From the NCBI RefSeq assembly GCF_021917145.1, contig NC_061064.1, forward strand, positions 4,860,098-4,924,097: DNA of 64,000 nt, in the 5' to 3' direction. Below the pieces are notes generated by a model. The model worked only from the letters and a program-made list of their open reading frames with translations, ran no database searches and was not told where the DNA came from. A program made the translations under genes and the position numbers. The DNA comes from Hypomesus transpacificus. Its lineage: Eukaryota > Chordata > Actinopteri > Osmeriformes > Osmeridae. This document shows positions 55,119 to 64,000 of this stretch, piece by piece (positions within the stretch are counted from its first letter, which is position 1; every line of letters starts with the position of its first letter).

Positions 55119-57444
55119 AGAGAGAGCAAAAGAGAGAGAGAGCAAAAGAGAGAGAGCAAAAGAGAGAGAGGGAGAGAGAAGCATGAGTGTAGCCATGACC
55201 ATAGAGTTTTAATATTGATGAAATCAATGTCGGCATCATTTACAACAAAACAAAACCGAACACAATACCGTAGAGTAATACTTGTGTTTCTTCCCAGTCT
55301 TCCTCACCTAGGCATGCGCTCATGCATACGCATGAGACGCCTCTCACACACACATACACACAAAGATACTGTACACTCCTGAATCCTCTTGGTGGATAAA
55401 ATGTTAATACTCAAAGATTTTAAAAGAAACGATGTCAGCTGCATCATGTTCTTCACAGTATGTATATGCCTATATTTAATTTAAATTAAATATCAATAGC
55501 GGACTTTTTCTTATCAACTTCACCAGTGTGCAGCTGGAACAGCAAACTACCTTGGCGCTTTTCCAATGTCGGTGATCAGAAAGAGAGAGAAAAAAATGGG
55601 CGGTACAACTACTGCTTGCGTGACGGAAGGACTGGCAGTATTTTACAGCCACATCAGATGTGGGAAGCAGACATACTCATGCTCAAATGTATCCTTTACA
55701 AACTCAAAATAGTGTTTAGGGATAGCGAGGAAATCTGTCTTAATTATCGGACATAAAGGTTTCTTAACAAAAATGTACAATTCGTCAAGAAAGGTGAGCA
55801 CTCAACGCCTCGAATAGGCTGCAACTTCTAATACTTTCCCCCAAAGGATTCTCTTGCCAACACGCTGAAAGTATGTTTTAATTTAGAACAGCGAGCATCC
55901 AACAGTATTGCCTACTTGAATACACGGATTAGGCTATTGTTTCTGTTGGAGTCCAGGGATGTGATTAAAAAATATTTCAAACAGGATTTGCTGTAAAGTA
56001 ATTATACTGTTTGGGAAAAGGCAGAATATTTGTTTTGAAGATGATTTCACAGCCTGTGTTTTTATTTTTGATCTATTTTCAGCATATGTGATGTGACAGC
56101 ATAGTCCACCCGTTTGAAGTCTGTATCTCTTGTAAAATGTGTAAGAGTGAGAGTGGTCAAGACAAAGTTAAGTGAGGTAATTGCAGTTAGAAGTTGGTCT
56201 CCATTGTTTTGGCTACATTCACAGGCTTACCCTAACCATAACTCAAGGGTAGAATAAAGAGCCTTGTCATATTTAATAAGACAGAAAAGTCTGTGGAGAA
56301 AAGATGAACAGCAAAAATGCTGTTAACTCACTTTCAAGTACTATTACATAGTTGTGCTGTCGGTTTCATATTCTGATTCCATAGACTACTTTGGAAGAAG
56401 TAGTGTTTAATTTTTTTTTTTTTTTACCCGTTTCCCTGAGCTGCTGATGCAGTCATTTTCAGTGTCACCTGACTGTCACACACGCCACTTCTTCTTTTAT
56501 TCTTACAATTCTGCTGGCAAGTTTTTTTTTGTATATGTGTGTTTGGTCAGGACAAAAAGACAAGAGAAAGCCCAATTGTGTATAATGGTTTTTCGGCTTT
56601 GTAAACAAGTGCAGCAACTCTTGATATTTGGGTGACTTCATTGAGGTTACTGAGATCAATAAGGGTTGTTGTACAAGTTAATCCAGGGAGTATCCTGTGC
56701 CAAGGTGTTGATTAGCCTGTACAGGGATTCACAAGCACACCTGGTGCCCCTGACTTGCCCCTGGGCAGGTATTTCTGCATGCAGCCACAGCTTGCACACG
56801 TCACAGCTGAGCTCTCTGAACACAAGTGGGGACCAAATTAAACATGTCAGCAGGAAAACACACAGAGCAAGATAACTACTCAAAGCAACCATGCATTTGA
56901 TGTCTGAAATAAATAAACTGATCTTGTCTTTGAGACAATGTATTTTCCAGATTAGATGTGCTGTGAGTTTTCTGAGGGAAACGTTAAAAGTTTAAAACAA
57001 TGTTTTCCGGCATTCTTATTTTAAATATGAACTTGATCATTTTCTTTGTCAGCACTTACATGGTCTATATTGACAATTTTTTTCTTCAGGTTGTTGCTCG
57101 AAAGTTGTCCCTTAGACTGCAGTACAATAGAAGCCTCATACATGGTGAATGAATGAACACAGAAACGCTTGTATGACTTGAAACCCCCCAAGTCAGGCCC
57201 TGCTTCTCCCACTGCCAATGTTGTTTACTTTGACCAAACACATATTACAATTTGGAGAAAACATTATCTCTCCAGAGTTCTTACTTCACTGGATATCACA
57301 AGGCATGAAAAAAATCTAACAAATGTGTTTTCTTTGAAAAACAAAAGCAGCGAATCAGTAAATGAATTCTCTGACAGCTATTAGATCGTGTTCTGTGTTT
57401 GTCCTTTTCCTCAGGGGGCCGTGTCTGTTCTACTGGGGGTGACC
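54850..57444. other. Intergenic region ehbp1l1 to tsku, including tsku 5' flank
   Basis: Contains the (GA)n tract and A/T-rich sequence. The tsku coding exon begins at an acceptor (CTCAG at about 57410-57414), so at least one 5' non-coding tsku exon should lie here or in unresolved sequence, but I could not place it. Confidence 0.5.
55018..55170 (+). repeat. (GA)n microsatellite
   Basis: About 150 bases of GA repeat. The second part is a higher-order pattern of GAGAGAGAGCAAAA. Confidence 0.95.
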
Positions 57445-58461
57445 ATGTGGCTCTGGGTGTTCCTCCATGCCTCTGCGCTGAAAAACTGCCACCCTGGTTG
57501 TCGCTGTAAAGTAGAGAACTTTGGCCTGTTTGACAGCTTCAGTCTGACCAGGGTAGACTGTAGTGGGGTGGGTGCAGGCCCGGTCCCCATCCCCATTCCT
57601 CTGGATACTTCCTCTCTGGACCTGTCCTCCAGCGCCATCAGCACCATCACTGCCTCCATGCTGTCTGGGCCAGGCTACACCACACTGGCCAGCCTAGACC
57701 TGAGCAACAACCTCATCTCCAGCCTGAATGGAAGCACCTTCTCCAGGCTGCGCTACCTGGAGACTCTGGACCTGAGCCACAACACTCTGGAGGAGCTGGG
57801 ACACGGCTGTTTCTCCGGCCTACCCCTCGCAGACGTGGACTTGAGCAGCAACAGGCTCAGGCAGGTCTGGCTGGATGTCTTCACCAACAAGGGCCACGGA
57901 GCCATCCGTATCGATCTCTCCAACAACTTTCTGACCTCTGTCACGAGGGATCCAGTAAAGAATCCACCCAACATCCAGAGGCTCAGCCTGGCAGGGAACC
58001 GTTTGAAAGCCGTGCCCAAGCTCCAAGGCCTCCCCCTCAGGTCGCTGAGCCTAGACATGAACCCCATCCCCAGCCTTGAGAGTGACAGCTTCACAGGCCT
58101 TAGGGATCTAACCCACCTGTCTCTCAGTGGGCTGTTTGAGCTGAAGACCATCCAACCGCACAGCTTCAAAGACCTCTGTGGCCTGGAGGTTCTGGACCTG
58201 TCGCACAACAGCCAACTGGGCCCACTGAGCGAGGAGGTGTTTGGTGGTCTGGTGGCTTTGCAGGAGCTGAACCTGTCCAACTCTGGGGTGGTTTCCCTGC
58301 CCAGCAACATTCTCCACCTGCTGCCTGGCATCAGGAGCATTGTTCTTAGAGAGAAAGTGAACTGTTGGAAAACCCAGAGACAGGCTCAGTTTCACAGGCA
58401 TATAGGACAATCTAACAGAGGGGAAGAGCTGACATGTGATGTCATAGGTATTGTTTTGTGA
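57445..58461 (+). CDS. tsku: Tsukushi, small leucine-rich proteoglycan
   Basis: Secreted extracellular modulator of BMP, Wnt/Frizzled and TGF-beta signals. The whole 338-aa protein is in one exon, preceded by an acceptor in the 5' UTR. The start MWLWVFLHASA is a short signal peptide. The cysteine cap CHPGCRCKVENFGLFDSFSL follows, then VDCSG. About ten leucine-rich repeats follow (for example LASLDLSNNLISSL, LETLDLSHNTLEEL, LEVLDLSHNSQL). The C-terminal cap has Cys near residues 312 and 333. Human TSKU is 353 aa and shares GPGYTTLA and FSRLRYLE. I prefer this ATG to the upstream in-frame ATG at 57388, which lies before the acceptor. acer3 lies next downstream, as in human. Confidence 0.95.
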   Translation: MWLWVFLHASALKNCHPGCRCKVENFGLFDSFSLTRVDCSGVGAGPVPIPIPLDTSSLDLSSSAISTITASMLSGPGYTTLASLDLSNNLISSLNGSTFSRLRYLETLDLSHNTLEELGHGCFSGLPLADVDLSSNRLRQVWLDVFTNKGHGAIRIDLSNNFLTSVTRDPVKNPPNIQRLSLAGNRLKAVPKLQGLPLRSLSLDMNPIPSLESDSFTGLRDLTHLSLSGLFELKTIQPHSFKDLCGLEVLDLSHNSQLGPLSEEVFGGLVALQELNLSNSGVVSLPSNILHLLPGIRSIVLREKVNCWKTQRQAQFHRHIGQSNRGEELTCDVIGIVL

Positions 58462-60068
58462 GGTTTCCTTTCTACCAAGTCGAAATGGCAATGGAATAAC
58501 CCCTGAAAGGCAGATCAGAACAGACCATAACATAAGAGGTCAAAATTCCCAGCTCTATGGGGTATTCTGTCATGTCCTGACATATGTAGCCTATAGAGTA
58601 TGTGATACAATGTCAATGAGCAACTGTGGCCTTATGGAGATGCTTGGAGACTCTTTTTAAGCAATGCGCTCATGATACACATCTCAGATAAAAGTTTATT
58701 GGTTTAAATCAAATCAGCAGATGGAGGAAGAAACAACCTAATATAACCTTGGGTGCACTCTACTTTTTAACTCCTAGACAACCAACATCTTACTGATTGC
58801 TAAAACAGCTAAATGGCATTAAAAATGTATCAGGAGAATGTAACCCCTTAGAACTACTGTATGTCAAAAATGCCGTTGATGAGATGCTAAGCATTCCTCA
58901 GATGTTTTGTTGACACATTTATCAGAAGCTTAAGCAGGACTGTCTGGTAGATTTTGATCAAATGTTTGTTGTGTAAGTAAGTCTATGGAGGTAGACAATG
59001 AGGCTGGGTATATACCATTGACTAGATATGCACTTTACATATGACTTGCCCAATGTGATCAAAGTAGAGTATTCTTATTTAACTGAAAATGAATACATTT
59101 CTGAAAACTCATTCTGAAATCTTTTTGGGCCAAAGATTTAAAAAAAAAAAAACAATGTAAGTAACAGACTTTTTTTGACTGAAATATTGTGCTAAAGTGT
59201 GAGTACTGTTAATATAAGTGTGTGATTTCTGCAGGCAGAAATGGTATACAGTATTTTGTAATAGCCTAATAGTATTTCAGCATTTTCTTACATTTCACAT
59301 GCTATGTTCAATCTTTCGTGTTTATAAATGTAATAAATGAATAACGTATATCCTGCAAGTTTTTGTAATCGTCCTTTATACAACAAGCATTACCATGCTA
59401 ACATTCACAATTAATGTTTTGCTCTTTAAATTAATGTTACACCCAATAGGACATGTGTGGTGCTCAATCCAGTTCTAATTTATCTGAAATAAAATGTTGT
59501 GTCAGACTGTTGCGTTTGGCAAGCAAACATGTTTGTTGACCATAATTGACCAATGTTAGTTAGACTCAATGGCATATGGCCTAAGATTGCAAAGTGATAC
59601 CACAGTGACCTGTGTGTACACATAGGCTACAGGACCACCAATGTGGCCTACTGAAATGTAGGCTATGCTATGGATTTTTGTGATTCTAAAATCAAATACA
59701 GATATATAGGCTGCATCATCCAACCCTGCAGTTGAAATGGCAACAAATAGCAAAGGATGACAATGACATAATTGTATAACTTAGTGGTAGTGTCACTCAG
59801 TTAAAATTTGCAGGCTAAAAGTTTACAGTCTTCAAGCATTTTTTCAGCATAATTTTTTAGTAGGATACTGGTATTCACTTCGACCCTTTCCTCATCGAGC
59901 TAAAGTAAATCTGTCTGGATTGTCATTGCAATGACCTGTCTGACTCATACCTTTCCTGCCCAATCTCACCTGTGCTGGGCTAAAGTAGCCTTGAGACTGG
60001 ATAGGGCCGTAAATCCGCTAAGATCAAGTCGCCTCCCTCACACTCTACCAGTCCGTTCATTTTCCATC
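58462..60068. other. tsku 3' region and acer3 5' flank
   Basis: A/T-rich, no coding exon seen. Possible tsku polyadenylation signals (AATAAA) at about 59332 and 59489. The last 100 bases before the acer3 ATG are probably its 5' UTR. Confidence 0.5.
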
Positions 60069-63000
60069 ATGGCTCCCTCGGTGGACAGGCTAGGGTACTG
60101 GGGACGACCGACCTCAACTCTGGATTGGTGTGAGGAGAATTATGTCGTATCGTTTTACATTGCAGAATTCTGTAAGTATGCTCGTTGATGAACAGCGTTT
60201 TGGTGATAATACCTGAATGCAATTTAGACGATTCTGGATGTGTGCGGAGGGCCGTCCCAGTGCAGCGTTCACACCAGGAGCTGTTGACAGTCTCGCGTAG
60301 CATTGTTCTTGCGACCCAGAGAAGCGTTTAGCATAGATGCTTCAATTCATAATAAATCAGCATGATTTAGAGACAGCGCATACGAGCAATAGGATTCAGG
60401 ATAAGTAGCCTACACCACAGACTTCTGGTTATGCTTTCTGCCATCTCGAGAAGCGTTGTTACCTGTCCGGTATAATTTCATATCGTATGGCATCCTTTTA
60501 ATGCATATCGGGTTGCTGTTAGCATTTAGCCTAGGCGCAGACTATTTGACTGAATCATCCACAATTTGGCATGTTGTCCTTCATTAATTAAAGACCATCT
60601 ATTTGTCCTCGGTGGACTCCTAGATAGAGATTTGCCTATAACGATACTTTCCTTTGTGACAATTTACTTAGCTCTTAGCTAGCCTTTGACTGATATATAT
60701 TTTTAGTGTCAGTACATTCTTTAGTGAAGAGATCATTTAAAGAGATAAACATACTCTAAACCAGGGGTGTCAAACATACGGCCCGCGGGCCGGAACCGGC
60801 CCCCAAGGAGGTTCGATCAGGCCCGCAGGATCATTTGAAAGTGGAAAAAATGCATAAAAGACATGGAATTAATATTTTTAATTCGCTGCAATTCATGGAT
60901 TATCCGCTAAGGGGCGCACTCTTTCCATCAGAGTAGAAGACAAGCCGCATCACTGAGACAGACTGAAAACAGCAGACGGTATCAATGCGCCATCTGCTGC
61001 TTGTTACGACGTTGTTAATACCTTGGTCTCTACTAGGGATGGGCGAACGATGCCTTGTGAAGCTTTGGTGGTTTCTTCCGGATTGTGCCGGCCCAAAGAG
61101 CCGAACTATCGGCGCTTTGAAAATGAACAGCGTCATCTAGCAGCCGTTTAAACTGGCTGAATGAGGCGTAGTGGTTGTCTCCGACGGTAGACTACCCTAC
61201 GTTATTCAATATTTAATTAAGGCTACATGTGTTCATTTTGATCTGAGATTAGTGCTCACACATTAAAATGTTGTGATACATCCGTAGGCCTTTAGAATTA
61301 TGTCATTTTCTCACAGTAAAAATTAAAGAATATCGTACGAGATTCACTGGACTGGGGCGCGAACTTGGGATCCCAGATTCGCATTAACAATATGTAGTCG
61401 TACAACGCTTTAACCAACTACACCACCGAAGAGATCATTACTTGTTAAAGCGGTTGGACGGACTTTATACGATATGGTCTTTATATCAATTAAACTAGAT
61501 AACACAGAAGAAAGACATGATATTTTGGTTATTTATAGCAGAGTATGGTATAATTTTAATGGTCCGGCCCACTTGACATCTCCCTAGGCCGTATGTGGCC
61601 CACGATGCGAAATGAGTTTGACACCCCTGCTCTAAACCCTAAATGGATCGGACAGACACAAGTTGTTGACATGACGTTATTAAGGATCAGAAGTCCTTGC
61701 ATTCCTGTATGATAAGCCGATCAGTAGACAAGGGCACGTATTGTATGATAAGTAGCAAAAACCTTGCAAAATAATTCTACACATTCTTCTACGAGTATTC
61801 GGTCTCTTTTGACATCAGATTCAGACTGAATTGCACTTGACCCAAATCCACCCCAATACTCATGCATGATCTGGTGTCTTCTTTCTGTCTTCACCGCTAA
61901 CTGATTAAAAATGAATGGTTATGTATTTAAAACCTAAACATAGTTCGCATCTTCACCAAAAGTCACCCCACCCTCTCATTAGTCTGGGGTGCTGAACGAT
62001 TTGAGTTTGGCAAATTATTGTTCTTTTAAATGTCTACACAGGACAACAAAAGTCAGGAATGTGCTGTTCAGTAAAAACTGATGTAGAAGACAAACAAAAA
62101 GAAAAGAGGCCACCATGATTTTTTACACTCATTGTTTGTATGGCATTCACTAGCTTTTGTATGCGTCTGATCTCAGTTTACAAAACCTTAACAGAGAAGA
62201 ACAATAGTGGCTGTTTGTTTGCGATGTTGACAAAAATTTGGAAAACAGACTCCTCTGATCTACATGTTAGCAGTTGACGCTAAGGAAACGTGAACTGGAT
62301 AGCAGTAACATCAATCTTTGATATGTGATCCACATGTGTTGTCCCGAGCTACCAGTACAAAAGATAAGTAAAGCCTTATCTTGCTCATTTGTATCAAAGG
62401 CAAACTGCACTTTGGGTTCACACAGAAATCTTATCTTTTTGGCATCATCCAAAGAAGATACCATCACAAAAAAGGACGGCATGTGGTTAGTTCTCATGCC
62501 GCTGAAACTTCCTATGCAGAATTGAGTTTTCCTTTAGCCTCAGTTGGATGAACTGAAGTGCCACCACCTGCACTGTCCCAAATCATCTTGTAACCTGAGC
62601 CTTTAAGAAATATAAACCTAATTGTGCGTCTGAAATGTTGTCACACTCTCTTGTTACCCACCTATTCAGAAAAAGACACCCTGGAAGCATATCAAAGGAG
62701 TCAGAATAATGAATAACGACTCAGTGTGTCGTGTGCTTCCTCTTCTGAGGCATGTTCTGGTGTTCTGGCTTGTTGTGCAGGGAACACGGTCAGCAACCTG
62801 ATTATGATCCTCCCTCCCATCTGCGGCGCCATCCAGACCTTCAGAGATGGATTAGAGTTTCGCTACGTCTGTTCCTTTCTCGGACTGACAGGTAAACGTG
62901 CCTCCTACTGAGGAAAGGTCTCCACTCACACGTGAGGTTTCCTGTATAGCCTAGTTGTAAACAGTGAGATACACATCTTTAATGCCTTCACTTCCTGTTT

Positions 63001-63791
63001 GGTGACAACACGCTGTGTTTCCAGCTGTGGGTGTTGGTTCCTGGTGCTTCCACATGACGCTGCAATATGAGATGCAGGTGGGGTGATTTATGGTATCAAA
63101 AAACAGATCAGGGCTGGTCAGCATGTACCCAATATTGGACGACTGTGTTCTCAAAGTTGCATGGAGTGTGTCTTTTGGAGACAAAAACTGTGTATCACAC
63201 AAATGGTATGCAGAACGTACATTTAGACCTCCACACATGTGCAGTGTGAAGAACAAATATAATCAAATCCCTAATGTGATCTTTGGGTCCTTATTCTGTT
63301 GCACTGTACTGACTTTTCCATGGCACCGTGCTCTTTGTGCTTTGACAGTTACTAGACGAGTTGCCGATGATCTACAGCACCTGTGTCTTTGTCTACTGTC
63401 TGTAAGTGTTCACCATTCCGCCTCGATTATTGTTATTGCACTCGAGTTGGAATCAAGCATCTCAGCCAAGCCCATTTCCCACTGCAAGTGAAATCATTGT
63501 CAGGACGAACAGAACCGTGACTCATCCTATTGATCCATACAAGATAGGGTTTCATGTGTTTGATGCATCTTTGTTCCTGAGCGCTTCTGCCGATGACTCT
63601 ATAACTGATTCATATTACAAGTTTTATGTTCCATCCTTTCAATTGTATATATATGCGTAATGGGAATCTGTTGTCCAGCCAAGCCAAGTCATTCATGTTT
63701 CTATTGCAGATATGAGTGCTTCAAGCAGGAGCATACCATCAGTCTATTTCTCATCACTTTGTTGTTGATCTTCAGTGTCTTAGTCAGTGTG
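60069..63791 (+). CDS. acer3: Alkaline ceramidase 3, 5' part (continues beyond window)
   Basis: Multi-pass ER/Golgi enzyme hydrolysing ceramides, preferring unsaturated acyl chains. Five coding exons visible: 60069-60171, 62781-62891, 63025-63077, 63349-63401 and 63710-63791, in phase, about 134 codons of an expected 267. The start [12 protein letters not shown] leads to [20 protein letters not shown], which carries the Asp/Trp/Glu/Asn/Glu calcium-site residues. [13 protein letters not shown] and [10 protein letters not shown] carry the Ser, the first zinc-binding His and the Asp of the active site. Transmembrane helices are visible in [13 protein letters not shown] and in [16 protein letters not shown]. 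The remaining exons, with the other zinc histidines, lie past 64000. The open segment after 63978 does not match the expected next exon. Intron 1 holds a hAT element. Confidence 0.94.
60762..61629. mobile_element. Non-autonomous hAT element in acer3 intron 1
   Basis: Inverted ends CAGGGGTGTCAAAC and GTTTGACACCCCTG are perfect for 14 bp and continue imperfectly (GGCCCGCGGGCC on the left, GGCCGTATGTGGCC on the right). The flanking CTCTAAAC at 60754-60761 and 61630-61637 is a perfect 8-bp target duplication, diagnostic for hAT. The interior has no transposase. It contains a second transposon-like end (CTAGGGATGGGCGA near 61033) and a tRNA-like stretch, suggesting nested insertions. Confidence 0.9.
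61350..61431 (-). repeat. tRNA-like sequence (tRNA relic or SINE head)
   Basis: The minus strand reads GGTGGTGTAGTTGGTTAAAG, like a Pol III A box (compare TAGCTCAGTTGGTTAGAGC), and about 50 bases on AAGTTCGCGCCCC, a degraded B box. The acceptor stem does not close and no anticodon is clear, so it is not a working tRNA gene. Most likely a SINE head or a tRNA-derived piece captured by the hAT element. Confidence 0.45.
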
Positions 63792-64000
63792 GTAAGTCTC
63801 ATATTATCCTCATCATTGTGGCGTTCCACTACCGTCATTTTTCGATCCTAGTTCACTCCACATACCCTTGAAAGGAAATACGATTTACAACAGACATTTC
63901 CAAATCTGAAACGTTGCTGAATAAACACTGACATACTGACATACGGCCCTGTAAATACTGTTGTTTTATCAATGCAGGAAGGATTGCTACTGCTGTTCAC

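Noticed and set aside
57388-57444. Upstream in-frame ATG for tsku
   Set aside because: It precedes a good acceptor (CTCAG before 57415), so it is probably intronic; the ATG at 57445 gives a sensible signal peptide.
63978-64000. Open segment after a CAG at the right edge as acer3 exon 6
   Set aside because: The residues read from it do not match the expected VYLKVKEP-like sequence and the window ends before a donor could be seen.

Overview
This is vertebrate nuclear DNA, almost certainly from a teleost fish. Intron-exon genes are dense on both strands, with fish-type hAT transposons and palindromic MITEs, long (CT)n/(GA)n/(CA)n tracts, and proteins that align exon by exon with known vertebrate proteins. 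I assembled the gene models by hand from splice sites and reading-frame phase; all orthology statements come from recalled protein sequences, not a search.

Layout, left to right: rpl23a (minus, 711-2909) with one box C/D snoRNA in each of its four introns; ddias (minus, 3341-6042), a DNA-damage survival factor; hspa4 (plus, 7698-16506), an Hsp110-type chaperone; arr3 cone arrestin (plus, 21637-26615) behind a TATA and homeodomain-site promoter at 20270-20356; an SLC35F3/F4-type transporter (plus, 27624-30210); znrd2 (plus, 30827-33120); fam89b (plus, 34255-34879); ehbp1l1 (plus, 37326-54281, 29 coding exons, about 2608 aa); tsku (plus, 57445-58461); and the first five coding exons of acer3 (plus, 60069-63791, running off the right edge).

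The znrd2-fam89b-ehbp1l1 run and the tsku-acer3 pair match gene neighbourhoods I know from human 11q13, and DDIAS also lies on human 11q. They are interleaved here with hspa4, arr3, rpl23a and a SLC35F gene, which sit on other human chromosomes. The genes do not form one pathway: ribosome biogenesis, chaperoning, cone phototransduction, endosomal traffic, extracellular TGF-beta/Wnt modulation and ceramide hydrolysis are all represented.

Mobile DNA is mostly cut-and-paste: a hAT relic with an open BED zinc-finger frame in znrd2 intron 2, a hAT with a perfect 8-bp target duplication in acer3 intron 1, a CAGTGTTTCCC-ended element in hspa4 intron 1, two copies of one palindromic MITE, and fragments. 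I saw no retrovirus-like element and no CRISPR array. The most interesting signals are the snoRNA quartet aimed at one short 18S rRNA segment, the two long series of frame-neutral exons in ehbp1l1, a minisatellite that multiplies a 5' splice site, and the unusual 3' end of the arrestin gene.
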